Shown: positions 10,373-19,669 of the stretch, one piece after another
Position numbering within the stretch: the first letter of the stretch is position 1
Layout of the letters: each line of letters starts with the position of its first letter
From: a virus
DNA length: 64,000 nucleotides
Strand: one strand, 5' to 3'
Virus record (IMG/VR): IMGVR_UViG_3300036770_001413
Location: 43,546 to 107,545 of that record
Translations under genes and position numbers: made by a program
Notes under the pieces: model-generated
Seen by the model: the letters and a program-made list of their open reading frames with translations, nothing else
Database searches by the model: none
Told to the model about the DNA's origin: nothing

Positions 10373-10537
10373 TTAGAGTGTTCCGCCTTCTTCGGCATCT
10401 GGGTTTTCTAGCCAGCGAAGATAGCGTTGATAGTCTGAGTTGGCTGGGTCTAGTGGGATTGACCAAGTTTTATTATCTTCATCTGTGCGAAGAATTACCT
10501 GTGAATTATTTTCATAAGTAATCAATTCATATTTCAT
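10373..10537 (-). CDS. Small phage protein with DPANSDYQRYLRWL motif
   Basis: 54 aa. It contains WSIPLDPANSDYQRYLRWLE, a motif found in short proteins beside tail-fibre genes in many phages, usually annotated as hypothetical or fibre-assembly related. It starts at the ATG at 10537, overlapping the stop of the upstream fibre gene by 4 nt (ATGA). Confidence 0.65.
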   Translation of the reverse strand: MKYELITYENNSQVILRTDEDNKTWSIPLDPANSDYQRYLRWLENPDAEEGGTL

Positions 10538-11589
10538 AATTCAGAATTCACCTCAATGTAATTTGTTGTGGCACCTGCACCATATAAACGACTAGCAAAT
10601 CCTGGTGTTGCGCCAGATACATCTAGTCTAACTAACAATGTCTGAGTATCCTGGTCTTGAAATCCTATACCAAGTAAACCTACGCCGTCGTGACCAAATG
10701 TTGTGTATGCCGTTGATGATAAACTAGGTTGCACTCTTTTTTGAACCTTATAAGGAATGACGCCCAAAAATAAAGTGCTGCTATAACAACTTGTGTTGCA
10801 ATATTGATGAGTGGCTAATCCAACATTTCCTATGCGCTCATAATACCTTTGGCAAGCGGCTAACTCCCCTGCGAGTGTGCCAGTTGCTGTTGAAAATGGA
10901 GTGGCGACAGAACCAGCCTCAACTTGAACTCCCCAAATATCTACTATGTGTGCAGCAGAATCTTCTTGTAAAATTGGTTGAATATTTAAATAACTATTAG
11001 ACCCAATAGTTTTTCCACTCATTGAAGGCAATGTTACTGTTTGAGTATATCTAGCCCAAGATGTTGTTATATTAAAAGGGCTTGAATAATTATCTACATT
11101 GGAAGATCCACCTGATCCAAAAATTTGTCCCAGATAAGATCTATTTGATACTGTAGCGTCAGCTTTAGCCCAAAAAGATAGTGTTACTGTTTGTCCCGCC
11201 AAAGTTCTTACATCTTCTATTCTTTGCTGAATTGCATAATAGCTTCCGCTGGCGCTTTGTGTACTTCTTAAAAAATAGGTCCCTTCATATCCAGCAACTG
11301 GTGCGGAACCTGGAGCAAATGCTTCTCTAGATACAATAACGGTCTTATTAGTTGCGCCAATCCATCTATCTGCAGTATATAAACCATTTACAGAATTAAA
11401 AGTTGTTCCACGCTGCCAAATCCCAAAATCTCCGTTGATTATTTTATTTTTGCCCGCCACAAAATAATTACTATATGGGACAAGGGCGGAGGTATCATGA
11501 GTATGAGCCCCTACTCCAACTGGAACCCATGTATCAGTTCCTGCATCATAAACATATGCAGGCTTGCTAGTAGTTCCTACTGTTGGCAT
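10534..11589 (-). CDS. Tail-fibre protein, paralogue of 9203-10333
   Basis: 351 aa. The N-terminus TSKPAYVYDAGTDTWVPVG is a fibre attachment motif. It is followed by KNKIINGDFGIWQRGTTF and TLAGQTVTLSFWAKADATV, aligning with the neighbouring paralogue. The last ~100 residues differ strongly between the two copies, as expected if they bind different ligands. Confidence 0.75.
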   Translation of the reverse strand: MPTVGTTSKPAYVYDAGTDTWVPVGVGAHTHDTSALVPYSNYFVAGKNKIINGDFGIWQRGTTFNSVNGLYTADRWIGATNKTVIVSREAFAPGSAPVAGYEGTYFLRSTQSASGSYYAIQQRIEDVRTLAGQTVTLSFWAKADATVSNRSYLGQIFGSGGSSNVDNYSSPFNITTSWARYTQTVTLPSMSGKTIGSNSYLNIQPILQEDSAAHIVDIWGVQVEAGSVATPFSTATGTLAGELAACQRYYERIGNVGLATHQYCNTSCYSSTLFLGVIPYKVQKRVQPSLSSTAYTTFGHDGVGLLGIGFQDQDTQTLLVRLDVSGATPGFASRLYGAGATTNYIEVNSEL

Positions 11590-11795
11590 TAGTTACCTCC
11601 TAATAATAATTGAGCTTCTTCTTCTGTAATTCCTAGCTTTTCTAATAGGGCTTGGCGTTTGGCTTGTGCTTCTGCCTTATCAGCCTCTACCTTTTCATTA
11701 TACTCTTTCCAAGACTGAAACTTTTTTAGTTCAGATTCTGTAGCATCACGAACTATGGTTTCGCCAGTGGTAATATTATGTTCAGCAATTTGCAT
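11589..11795 (-). CDS. Small fibre-assembly-type protein (LGITEEE C-terminus)
   Basis: 68 aa from the ATG at 11795, which has GGAG at a spacing of 9; a longer in-frame start at 11810 is less likely. A central charged helix ends in LLEKLGITEEEAQLLLGG. The same C-terminal LGIT-x-EE pattern ends the proteins at 15739 and, in altered form, 20991 and 23664. Members of this type sit beside fibre genes and are usually taken as assembly chaperones. Confidence 0.6.
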   Translation of the reverse strand: MQIAEHNITTGETIVRDATESELKKFQSWKEYNEKVEADKAEAQAKRQALLEKLGITEEEAQLLLGGN

Positions 11796-11796
11796 A

Positions 11797-13065
11797 TTAG
11801 TTTTCTCCATATATTTCTACTGTAGCAGAAAGATTAGCCCCGCCTTGAAGTTGTAAAATTATTTGAGTTACGGCTGCTAAATCATTTGCAGTAAACCAGC
11901 CAGAAGTCATTTCACCGTGGTTTGCACCTTGCAAATAATATGCTGTCCAGCGACCCATTTTGTATGTTGTTGTATTTTTATAGTCATAAAGATCTATTAC
12001 AAATATAGAGTCTCCGTTGGCACTTCTAAGCGAAGTTCCAGTAAGATTAACAAATGCCTGTCCACCACTCACCTGAAATAGTGTATTGCTAGTTGTTTGA
12101 GCCGAGCCATTAGTCCAAAAAGCTTGTTGCGAATAAAAACTTGCTTGTCCCACATCAAGGTACAGGGCTCCAGCAGTTGATGATGACATTGCTTCTTTTA
12201 CCAAAATTCTAAGATTTTTATACGCTGTACTAATTCCAGTAATTGTGCAAGTAGCATTTCCGCTATGATTTGTAGTACTAAGTAAAGTCCAGCCTTGAGA
12301 GTTAGTTTGCCATGATGGAACTCCGCCAGAAACCGACAAATACTGTCCGCTTGAGCCAATTCCCAGCCTAGCTGGAGTATTTGCAGCAGATGCATAGATA
12401 ATATCACCTGTTGTTGTTGTTAATGTATTAGGAATAAATGCGGCATCTGCAAGAGTTCCATTTGTATCAAGCCAAATTTGTCCATCTGTTGCAGATTCTG
12501 GAGCGGCATCTTGAGTATACCCAGATACATTTACATTAAAGTTTGTTACTGTAACTACTTCTAGAATATCATTTACTGCCGCCGCCTCAACAAGTGTTAC
12601 AGTATTAGAATTTGAAGTTGTATAATCTGTTGTGCGGAGAAGCAAAAGTCCATTTAAATAAACCTGCTCATATCCTTCAATCCATGTATGTGAAGTTGTA
12701 AATACTGTTTGTGCCGCCGTTGCTGTAAATGATTGACGCTTTACAATGTTTGGATCAAAGGCAGTTGCTGCCGAATCTGATTCTACCCAGATCTGTCCAA
12801 CTACTGGACTTGTTGGGGCATCTGCAGAATATGAAGAACCCTTTACATCAAGAGATGTTAGAGTGGTTGGGACATAATTTGTTCCCGCCGATGAAAATAA
12901 AACCTGACCCGCATTTGGCGATTGAGTTGTTCCAGTTCCGCCATATTGGGTCGGAACATTAGTATGAGAATCTAAATTATTATTTGTGGCAAGAATGACG
13001 CCAGAATTGTGGGATAAGCCATTTACAAATAGCTTATTTTTGACCTTAAAGTCTTTATCTGCCAC
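11797..13065 (-). CDS. Tail-fibre protein with KDFKVK N-terminal module
   Basis: 422 aa. The GTG start at 13065 has the Shine-Dalgarno AGGGGAGAG. The N-terminus MADKDFKVKNKLFVNG is shared with the proteins at 18212 and 25432 and probably anchors the protein to the baseplate or to a partner fibre. The middle has GGTGTTQSPNAGQVLFSS repeats typical of phage fibres. The last ~150 residues form a beta module ending VEIYGEN, related to the LYGI-ended family further along. Confidence 0.7.
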   Translation of the reverse strand: MADKDFKVKNKLFVNGLSHNSGVILATNNNLDSHTNVPTQYGGTGTTQSPNAGQVLFSSAGTNYVPTTLTSLDVKGSSYSADAPTSPVVGQIWVESDSAATAFDPNIVKRQSFTATAAQTVFTTSHTWIEGYEQVYLNGLLLLRTTDYTTSNSNTVTLVEAAAVNDILEVVTVTNFNVNVSGYTQDAAPESATDGQIWLDTNGTLADAAFIPNTLTTTTGDIIYASAANTPARLGIGSSGQYLSVSGGVPSWQTNSQGWTLLSTTNHSGNATCTITGISTAYKNLRILVKEAMSSSTAGALYLDVGQASFYSQQAFWTNGSAQTTSNTLFQVSGGQAFVNLTGTSLRSANGDSIFVIDLYDYKNTTTYKMGRWTAYYLQGANHGEMTSGWFTANDLAAVTQIILQLQGGANLSATVEIYGEN

Positions 13066-13128
13066 AGGATCACTCTCCCCTTTGGATTATATATATATTA
13101 TATCAGAATGGCATATTAAAGCCAAAGG

Positions 13129-13875
13129 CTAGTCAATTAAATTTTTACGAATCTCAGAAAGTATGATTTCTGGCATTTTTGCCTTTTTAGACATTAAGTA
13201 TTTTTCTTTTAAAGACTTAAATCTTCCATAGCTAGATGGAGAATTTACCATTTCCCGCCCAATATTAAAAAGAGTATCTGACTGCATATATCTTTTTAAG
13301 ATGACTTTTTTATCAGTTTTAAACTCAATATAAAAAAGTGGATCGTTTTGATTAAAAACCATTTCTTTTGTATCTAAAGGAATATGATAATCAAGATTAA
13401 ATGTTCTATACCAAGAACCTATATCAAATTCTCCACACATTAACAATGCTCCTTTTGCTGGTGAATGCGGAGGAAAGTATGGAGACGTAAATCTTGCAAC
13501 AACTGGCTCATCTGCAAAAAAAGTCCAGCACATATTATATTGGATATTAAAATAATTATTTAAAGAAGATTTACGTGGCGTAAATGACGAAAGCAAGGAT
13601 CCGCCATTTATTTTTTCATTATCTTCAAAGTGTCTATCTATATCAGAAATAATAATTTTATCATCAAATTGCTGTCTCACGACATATATATTTTTAAACA
13701 TATCGCTTACCGCTGGGCATGCAAAAAAATTATTAGAACCATTTTGTAAATTTTTATTTTGTCTATACTCATTTATCAAACTTACTGGCTCTGCATATGC
13801 TAAAGCCCATGATTCTTTATCTGCAACATAGGCTGCTGGAGACCAATAAATTGTTATCTCATCTTTATTTTTCAT
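13129..13875 (-). CDS. Unknown protein, T4-like aquatic-phage type
   Basis: 248 aa, soluble, with YWSPAAYVADKESWALAYAEP at the N-terminus and a FTSPYFPPHSPAKGALLMCG core. From memory this resembles hypothetical proteins of cyanophage and pelagiphage genomes that lie near fibre genes. No catalytic motif is certain. The promoter looks leaderless: TAGAAT ends 8 nt before the ATG. Confidence 0.5.
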   Translation of the reverse strand: MKNKDEITIYWSPAAYVADKESWALAYAEPVSLINEYRQNKNLQNGSNNFFACPAVSDMFKNIYVVRQQFDDKIIISDIDRHFEDNEKINGGSLLSSFTPRKSSLNNYFNIQYNMCWTFFADEPVVARFTSPYFPPHSPAKGALLMCGEFDIGSWYRTFNLDYHIPLDTKEMVFNQNDPLFYIEFKTDKKVILKRYMQSDTLFNIGREMVNSPSSYGRFKSLKEKYLMSKKAKMPEIILSEIRKNLID

Positions 13876-13883
13876 ATAAATAC

Positions 13884-13889
13884 ATTCTA
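13884..13889 (-). promoter_or_regulatory. -10 box of a leaderless promoter
   Basis: TAGAAT on the minus strand, 8 nt before the ATG at 13875. No ribosome binding site lies in between. Confidence 0.45.
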
Positions 13890-13918
13890 CTATATGAAAA
13901 TATAATTTTCAATAGGTA

Positions 13919-14272
13919 TTAAAACTTTTCTAATTCTTTATTTATTTTTTGCCATGTCCAGTCTTGTGGATTCCATAGACCTACTGGAATCGTTTCCCAT
14001 CCTGGCTCTAAATCATGCGTAATAGTTTCAATTAAATTAGTATTTGGATTTTTTATTTTAAATGTTGATTTTCTATTATTATTCCAAGCTACTGCTGTAG
14101 GTAAAACAGAAACCCCTATGCCTAATTCTTGCATTAATTGATTTCTATTATTTTCTATTTCTTCCGTCCAACCAAATGGAATAAATTCTGCATTTTCTGG
14201 AGCCGTGTCAATCAAATCTTGAGCATCTCCATAAACATTATGAAATACATATATTTTATTTATATCTATCAT
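13919..14272 (-). CDS. Unknown fibre-cluster protein
   Basis: 117 aa, starting MIDINKIYVFHNVYGDAQDL and ending PVGLWNPQDWTWQKINKEL. The closing W-x-W region resembles small virion-cluster proteins of T4-like aquatic phages. The ATG overlaps the stop of the upstream Gly-rich fibre (ATGA), so the two are probably co-translated. Confidence 0.5.
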   Translation of the reverse strand: MIDINKIYVFHNVYGDAQDLIDTAPENAEFIPFGWTEEIENNRNQLMQELGIGVSVLPTAVAWNNNRKSTFKIKNPNTNLIETITHDLEPGWETIPVGLWNPQDWTWQKINKELEKF

Positions 14273-15732
14273 GGTAGTGCCAACTTTCTTGCTGTTCCCG
14301 CTCCGCCGCCGCCATCTCTGTCTCCTTGTCCAGGAGCCTTACCACCATTTGCTGTAGGTGTTATTAATGAATTATCATATTTATAAAATATAGTTACAGA
14401 GCCTCCTCCACCAGATCCTCCTGGACACTGCATGTATTGATTATACTGATATCCCATGTTGCTATGCCCGTTAGACTGAATGAGTCCTTGTCCTCTTAAT
14501 TCCCCCAAAACAAATATACAGAGAGAACCTGCTGTTCCATCCCCTGCATCAAATGGGTAACTTCCTTGAGTGCCGCCTTGATTTGATGATCCTGCTGGAT
14601 TTCCTACGCCACCACTTGACCCATATGTATATGAAGTCCCAGCATTTCCTCCTGCCCCACCATTTGCTACTGCATTTCCAGAAGTTCCACTTCCTGAATA
14701 AACCATTATTGAACCTCCGCCTCCTCCGCCAGTAAAAGATGTTCCTGCTGACCCAGACCCACCAATTACTGTAGATCCTGTTGCATCTCCAGCGCAAATA
14801 GCGCACCCTCCGCTTCCTCCGCCAGTACCACCATTTGTTCCAGCAGATCCAGGGATTCCATTTGTTGTTCCAGTTGGTGGGCCAGATCTAGTTACTGTTC
14901 CTCCGCCTGCTCCACCAGAGGCAGGAATTTGTGGATTTGTTACACCAGTAAATGTTCCAGTATGTAATCTTATGTTGCCAGCGGCGGTGGCAGAATGATT
15001 AGCTCCCCTATCTGTCATCAATATTTGTCCATTATTAGTTAAATTACCAGTTACATATATACAAGTAAATAATTTTCTATTTGATGGGATAAATCTTTCT
15101 AAACGATTTATTGTAAGGTCTCCATCAACAACAACTAAAGCAGATCTAGTATCCGCTGTATTGGTAAACCAATCTGAATTTGTAAATGTTGATATAGTTT
15201 GATTTCCTCTTTTTATTACATAGTCATATGATCCAAGAGATACTCCATTTAATGTTAATGTTCCGCCTGCAGTTGGAGTAGATGTAGTTACGCTATTTGC
15301 CAAAGTTGTCATAACAGTGTATAAATCTGTTGCGCTTTGGTTAGATGTAACACTTGAAACAGTTGTAGTTATACTGCTACTTGAAGAACTTGTTTTTTGA
15401 CTAACGCTATTTGTTGCTGTAACTGTAAATGTATATGAAGTGTTGGCAGTTAATCCAGTCACTATAATTGGTTTAGTTTGATCTATAACTGTAGCAGTTA
15501 TACTTCCTGGACTACTGGTAGCAGTAAATGATGTTGCTACTCCGCCAGTAGTTGGTGTATGAGAAAATGTCACATATGCTGTGCAGCCAACATTTGTTAC
15601 AGAGCTAATTACTGGAGCAGTGTCTATGACGCCAGAAACTTTATCTTCTGGTATAGAAACTTTTGCTCCTCTTAAAACTCTAGATGTAGGATTATTTCTA
15701 GCTGATTCTTCGCTGGCATGCTTTATCGACAT
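14269..15732 (-). CDS. Fn3 plus glycine-rich tail fibre
   Basis: 487 aa. The N-terminus (KHASEESARNNPTSRVLRG) is helical. One Fn3-like domain covers residues ~40-125 (VTGLTANTSYTFTVTATN). The segment near residues 180-260 (VVVDGDLTINRL, FTCIYVTGNLTNNGQI) is beta-helix-like. The C-terminal 200 residues are Gly-rich with a CAICAG motif and several aromatic insertions. Related in plan, not in detail, to 7263-8657. Confidence 0.7.
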   Translation of the reverse strand: MSIKHASEESARNNPTSRVLRGAKVSIPEDKVSGVIDTAPVISSVTNVGCTAYVTFSHTPTTGGVATSFTATSSPGSITATVIDQTKPIIVTGLTANTSYTFTVTATNSVSQKTSSSSSSITTTVSSVTSNQSATDLYTVMTTLANSVTTSTPTAGGTLTLNGVSLGSYDYVIKRGNQTISTFTNSDWFTNTADTRSALVVVDGDLTINRLERFIPSNRKLFTCIYVTGNLTNNGQILMTDRGANHSATAAGNIRLHTGTFTGVTNPQIPASGGAGGGTVTRSGPPTGTTNGIPGSAGTNGGTGGGSGGCAICAGDATGSTVIGGSGSAGTSFTGGGGGGSIMVYSGSGTSGNAVANGGAGGNAGTSYTYGSSGGVGNPAGSSNQGGTQGSYPFDAGDGTAGSLCIFVLGELRGQGLIQSNGHSNMGYQYNQYMQCPGGSGGGGSVTIFYKYDNSLITPTANGGKAPGQGDRDGGGGAGTARKLALP

Positions 15733-15738
15733 TTTATT

Positions 15739-16035
15739 TTACTGCTCTAGCAAAAGCAGCTTTACCTCTTCTTCAGTAATTCCTAATTTTTCCATAAGCT
15801 GTGTTCTAGCATTATAATTTATTTTTTGTTTTGGCTCATGATTTTTACCATCTGGAGCATAAAAATTTACCTCTGGGCTGTGTGCAGCTACTGCTGCAAC
15901 TGCCCAAGACTCTGCCTCTTCAAATGAATCAAATGAATCTCCATTTGGATAATGTGGTTGATATTGAAATGGAATATCTTGTCCATCTTCAAATATGCTT
16001 ATTGCAAATGTATCTTGATCTATCTCGTATCTCAT
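15739..16035 (-). CDS. Small fibre-assembly-type protein (LGITEEE C-terminus)
   Basis: 98 aa. It opens MRYEIDQDTFAISIFEDGQDIPF, then has SFEEAESWAVAAVAAHSPE, and closes with MEKLGITEEEVKLLLLEQ. The closing motif is nearly the same as in 11589-11795. A Shine-Dalgarno (GGAG) precedes the ATG. Confidence 0.6.
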   Translation of the reverse strand: MRYEIDQDTFAISIFEDGQDIPFQYQPHYPNGDSFDSFEEAESWAVAAVAAHSPEVNFYAPDGKNHEPKQKINYNARTQLMEKLGITEEEVKLLLLEQ

Positions 16036-16044
16036 TTTATCTCC

Positions 16045-17088
16045 TTAAGGTCTACTTGCTGCACTTGAATATGTTCCATATACGCATGCTGACTGTCCGC
16101 TGCCTGCAGGAAAAACTGCAGCCAGTTTTCCTCCTCCAACAGCTATTGATACTCTATCTTGAAAAGCATATCCATACGTGTTGTTTCTTGGAGAAGACTT
16201 TCTTCGCCAAGTTAAAAAATCATTTGTTGTAAATATACCTTGACCATTTCCATTATATACATTAATTACTGTAAATGTAGTTCCGTCTGATGCATATGAT
16301 GCATATGGGGCGCTGAAAAAAACTTCTCCACCTTCGCCACTTAGAGAGTATGGATTGTAATTGTTTCTAAGAACTCTTGTCCATGTATTTCCATCGCTTG
16401 ATTTTAATGCCCATCTATGATTATAATTATAAAATAAATAAAAATCGTTTCCTATTACAAACGGACCCGTCAAATAGAATCCTTTTTTATCTACTCTATC
16501 TATATCAAATAATTCTGGAATATATTTTTTAGCACTCCATGTTGTGCCATTTGTAGATGTTGTAACCCATCCTCCGAGATTTTCTGCTGCCGCCATCCAA
16601 ATAGTTCCATTATAAGCTACTCCAGAATATTGATATGATTCTGGCAGCGTTCCTTCTGTCCAAGTAACTCCACCATTAGAAGAATAAGCAGTATATTGAC
16701 CTCCTATTGCTAAAAATGCTGGTTGTGTTCCACCAAAATATCCATAAAGTCTATAATTATGGCTTCTAGGTAAAGTTCTTAAAGTCCAAGTAATTCCGTC
16801 TGTAGATGTTTGAGCATATCCAGCATCTGAGACAGCGCAGAATGTTCCACCTACTGCATACATTCCAGACCAGTTATAAGATCCAGCCGAAGTCCTTGCT
16901 GTCCATGTTGCACCATCTGTTGATGTTGCGGCAGCTGTTGTTCCAGTAACTAAAGCAGCAAATGTGCTTCCATTATATGCTACTGAATACCAACCTGCAG
17001 CTGAAGGCATTGTGCTTCTGCCATAAAAAGCAGATTGTGATCTTGTCTTAGCACCAACGCCTGGATATAAAAATGGTCTGAATGTCAA
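16045..17088 (-). CDS. Asp-box beta-propeller, sialidase-like fibre
   Basis: 347 aa from the TTG at 17088, which has AGGAGA 7 nt upstream and overlaps the previous stop as TTGA. At least four repeats carry S-(T/S/N)-(D/N)-G-x-T-W (STDGATW, STDGITW, SNGGVTW, STNGTTW, SSDGNTW), the Asp-box pattern of BNR/sialidase propellers. Catalytic residues of true sialidases are not clear, so glycan binding is more likely than cleavage. Confidence 0.7.
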   Translation of the reverse strand: MTFRPFLYPGVGAKTRSQSAFYGRSTMPSAAGWYSVAYNGSTFAALVTGTTAAATSTDGATWTARTSAGSYNWSGMYAVGGTFCAVSDAGYAQTSTDGITWTLRTLPRSHNYRLYGYFGGTQPAFLAIGGQYTAYSSNGGVTWTEGTLPESYQYSGVAYNGTIWMAAAENLGGWVTTSTNGTTWSAKKYIPELFDIDRVDKKGFYLTGPFVIGNDFYLFYNYNHRWALKSSDGNTWTRVLRNNYNPYSLSGEGGEVFFSAPYASYASDGTTFTVINVYNGNGQGIFTTNDFLTWRRKSSPRNNTYGYAFQDRVSIAVGGGKLAAVFPAGSGQSACVYGTYSSAASRP

Positions 17089-17474
17089 TACACATCTCCT
17101 ACTACTAACCAAGTATCTGTTGCAATTTTAAGACATGTTGCTGCTGAATACCTTCCTCTGAATACAGGGCTTGCAGTATTATTATTATTTGAACCATTAC
17201 AATAAATTGTTGTAGTTCCTGAGTTTGATGCTTGAATAGTTGTTGCACCTGTTCCATATTGAACTACATTTAAAGCAGTTCCTACTGCATATCCAACTGC
17301 TGCATTTGTTGGAATGTAAAATGTATTTGCACTAGAATTATTCATCAAAACAACAGAAGCTGCGTCGCTTGCGACAGGAGTATATGTTGTTCCAGTTTGA
17401 GTATTAATTGTTTGTGTAATTATAGGAGCAGTATAGATTGCTTGATTTTGAGCATTTACGCTATTAATTCCCAT
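17085..17474 (-). CDS. Small beta-structured fibre protein
   Basis: 129 aa. It has TINTQTGTTYTPVASDAASV followed by VVLMNNSSANTFYIP, and ends in LKIATDTWLVVGDVY. The C-terminal ~110 residues match the last part of 22861-23505 (QTGTTYTFVLADNGKLV ... LWYVVGDIS). This is a recurrent phage fibre-end domain. Confidence 0.65.
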   Translation of the reverse strand: MGINSVNAQNQAIYTAPIITQTINTQTGTTYTPVASDAASVVLMNNSSANTFYIPTNAAVGYAVGTALNVVQYGTGATTIQASNSGTTTIYCNGSNNNNTASPVFRGRYSAATCLKIATDTWLVVGDVY

Positions 17475-17836
17475 TATGCAATCTCGCTTCCGTATAGTGA
17501 AAATGACATTGTTGTTGCGGAGGCATATACTGTAACTATATCCGTCGCACCGAGAGTCAAACCAATTGTCATAATTGTTGAATCATTTGCCGCTACTGTA
17601 GCATCATAAATAATATAATGTCTATTATCTATTGCTGCACCAGCTGGGCGAACAGCAATTCTATATGTTCCTGCAGTTGCTGCTTGATTACATATAACAA
17701 TTGATGAAACAACTGTTTGAGTTGCTGCTGGCACTGTATACAAATTAGTATTTGTTGTAGCAGTTAGCGTTTGTGCACCATTTCCGTAGTTGCCTGCGGC
17801 TCCAGTCATTGCTAATACTTTATATGTTGTTGGCAC
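17474..17836 (-). CDS. Small beta-sandwich virion protein
   Basis: 120 aa from a GTG at 17836 with GGAGG upstream. It contains TNTNLYTVPAATQTVVSSIVICN and ends SFSLYGSEIA. The same fold signature (TLYTVPAATTAVLTDIVVSN ... HVSGVEIS) occurs at 25129-25431. Probably a small decoration or adaptor on fibres. Confidence 0.65.
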   Translation of the reverse strand: MPTTYKVLAMTGAAGNYGNGAQTLTATTNTNLYTVPAATQTVVSSIVICNQAATAGTYRIAVRPAGAAIDNRHYIIYDATVAANDSTIMTIGLTLGATDIVTVYASATTMSFSLYGSEIA

Positions 17837-17861
17837 TTATTTCCTCCTTATTTTTATTTAA

Positions 17862-18212
17862 TCATGTTCCCATTAACAAGAATGGGTGGAACGATTCACC
17901 AGTAATTGTTACTGATCCGCCTAAAGACACTGAGCTTCCGTTAATTGTAATGCTTGAGTTGGTTAAAGATGAGTTTCCAATATTGCTTAAAGTATTTGAG
18001 GATCCAGAAATTGTTTTATTAGTAAGAGTGTCAGCAGTTGATGCTGAAATCGTAGCATAAGATAATGATGTCCATGCAGTTGAACCAGTACCTATTTTAA
18101 ATTTTCCAGTATCTGTTTCAAATCCGAATTCTCCAGCAGCTAATGTTGGATTAGTTGAAGTCCATTGAGACGCCGTTCCTCGTCGAACTTGTAATTGTGT
18201 GTTAACTGCCAT
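17862..18212 (-). CDS. Mtd_N-type fibre protein
   Basis: 116 aa. The N-terminal 50 residues (LQVRRGTASQWTSTNPTLAA, GEFGFETDTGKFKIGTGSTA) are the Mtd_N-like module found at the N-terminus of many phage receptor-binding proteins. The rest has the TLTNKTISGSSNTLSNIG repeat. It overlaps the upstream gene by 1 nt. Confidence 0.7.
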   Translation of the reverse strand: MAVNTQLQVRRGTASQWTSTNPTLAAGEFGFETDTGKFKIGTGSTAWTSLSYATISASTADTLTNKTISGSSNTLSNIGNSSLTNSSITINGSSVSLGGSVTITGESFHPFLLMGT

Positions 18213-18625
18213 TAGGGTGTTCCTCCATCAAATGTGTATGTAAAGCTTGCTGTATCATAATATCCTCCATCATATGGGGCGACGGAATCATAAGATCCCC
18301 CGTCCAAAACATCCAATGGGGACCCTATAATTGTAACATTAGTTCTATTATTTCCTGAATCGTCACCAATTAAGGCTCCAATTAAATTTAAAGTCTTTCT
18401 AGCTGTTTGGGTAACCCCGCTTTTTGCTAATTCTGAATAATTTGGAATAGCCCAAGATGTATTAGTTCCGTCTGTCTGTAAGAATTTTGATAGATGATCA
18501 GTTTGGGCGGGAAGTAAAGAATTTAAAGTATTAGTAGTAGAAGTTTGTCCTGTTCCGCCCATTGTTACAGGTAGGGGAGATTGAATGTCTATGCCATTTT
18601 TTACTTTAAAGTCTTTATTAGCCAT
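18212..18625 (-). CDS. KDFKVK-module fibre protein, DGGT C-terminus
   Basis: 137 aa. MANKDFKVKNGIDIQSPLPV is followed by the GGTGQT fibre motif and a segment around RKTLNLIGALIGDD. It ends YTFDGGTP immediately before the Mtd_N gene. The same pairing (a DGG(T/S)-ended protein, then an Mtd_N protein) recurs at 23505 and 28508. Confidence 0.65.
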   Translation of the reverse strand: MANKDFKVKNGIDIQSPLPVTMGGTGQTSTTNTLNSLLPAQTDHLSKFLQTDGTNTSWAIPNYSELAKSGVTQTARKTLNLIGALIGDDSGNNRTNVTIIGSPLDVLDGGSYDSVAPYDGGYYDTASFTYTFDGGTP

Positions 18626-18650
18626 TATTCTCCTCCTATTCTATTATACC

Positions 18651-19172
18651 TTAAGTATTTTTTATTCCGTAAAGGGTTGCGGTTGAGTATTGGACCCAAT
18701 TTTTAGATTCTTCAATATAAAGTGTTATTGAAGTAATTGCTGATGTATTTGACCATAGCCCAGCAAGTAAAGTAGCATAAATGTTGCCGCTCGCATCATT
18801 TGATTCCTGCACAGCGTCTACGGAATAACTTTTATTATTACTACTTGTATAATTTGGGATGTAAATTTCGGTGCTTGCAAAAGTAGATGCTGTATTATTG
18901 GAGCCATTAGAAGTACCAATGCCTTGAGCAGGTGAACTTTGAGAGCCAGTATTTGCTCCACCGCCTGCACCATATAACTTTCTTACAGTATAATTTGATG
19001 TATTATTATTGAATTTAAGAAAACAGTCAGCGTTTGTTGCAACTCTATCGGTTCTGCTTGATAATTTAATAACCAAATCAGTATAAGTTCCAGGTATGCT
19101 AGTAAATTCTATTGTAGCCGCCCCACCGCTACCAACTGTTACTGTGGCTATTGCCTCATAAGTAGTTGCCAT
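18651..19172 (-). CDS. LYGI-ended beta module, paralogue 1
   Basis: 173 aa. It begins with EAIATVTVGSGGAATIEFTS, then IPGTYTDLVIKLSSR, and ends TATLYGIKNT. The pattern F-x-SI-x-x-x-Y-x-DL-x-I ... AITSI ... LYGI is shared with the proteins at 19175, 19670 (C-terminal part), 21278, 21801 and 22316. A common phage tail-protein family of unknown role, probably a small jellyroll. Confidence 0.7.
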   Translation of the reverse strand: MATTYEAIATVTVGSGGAATIEFTSIPGTYTDLVIKLSSRTDRVATNADCFLKFNNNTSNYTVRKLYGAGGGANTGSQSSPAQGIGTSNGSNNTASTFASTEIYIPNYTSSNNKSYSVDAVQESNDASGNIYATLLAGLWSNTSAITSITLYIEESKNWVQYSTATLYGIKNT

Positions 19173-19174
19173 AG

Positions 19175-19666
19175 TTATGCCGCCTTAATTCCGTAAAGAG
19201 TAAAAGTTGTTGTGTTTGTAAAGTTTGATGCGGCATTGTTAGTTAGGGTTACAGAAGTAATAGCAGAAGTAGAATTATTACGCCAAGTTCCGACAAATGC
19301 TCTTACGCGAGCCGAGGCATTATTGCCACGAGCAACCCAAGTTTTGTGAGTAGTTGTATTTGAATAATTAAATATATTAATAATAGTTGTTGTGTTACTT
19401 GTTCCTATTGTGCCTGATATTCCTTCTGATGTACTGCTATCTCTAAAACCTGTAACGCTTGAACCGTTGCCGTCTAATCCTGTATAACTATAATTACCAC
19501 TTGCATCAGAATTAAAGCGTATAATATAACTATTATCCGCATTTCCGTTTGAACCATTTGCAATAATTACAAGGTCAGTGTAAATGCCGCTAATTGATGA
19601 AAATGTAATACTAGAAACGCTACCGCTTGCAGTTGTTGTTGCTATGGGTTCATAAGTAATTGCCAT
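19175..19666 (-). CDS. LYGI-ended beta module, paralogue 2
   Basis: 163 aa. It reads EPIATTTASGSVSSITFSSI, SGIYTDLVIIANG, SAITSVTLTNN and TFTLYGIKAA. It follows paralogue 1 with 2 nt between coding regions. Sequence divergence between copies is high in the middle loops and low in the frame motifs. Confidence 0.7.
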   Translation of the reverse strand: MAITYEPIATTTASGSVSSITFSSISGIYTDLVIIANGSNGNADNSYIIRFNSDASGNYSYTGLDGNGSSVTGFRDSSTSEGISGTIGTSNTTTIINIFNYSNTTTHKTWVARGNNASARVRAFVGTWRNNSTSAITSVTLTNNAASNFTNTTTFTLYGIKAA

Positions 19667-19669
19667 TGG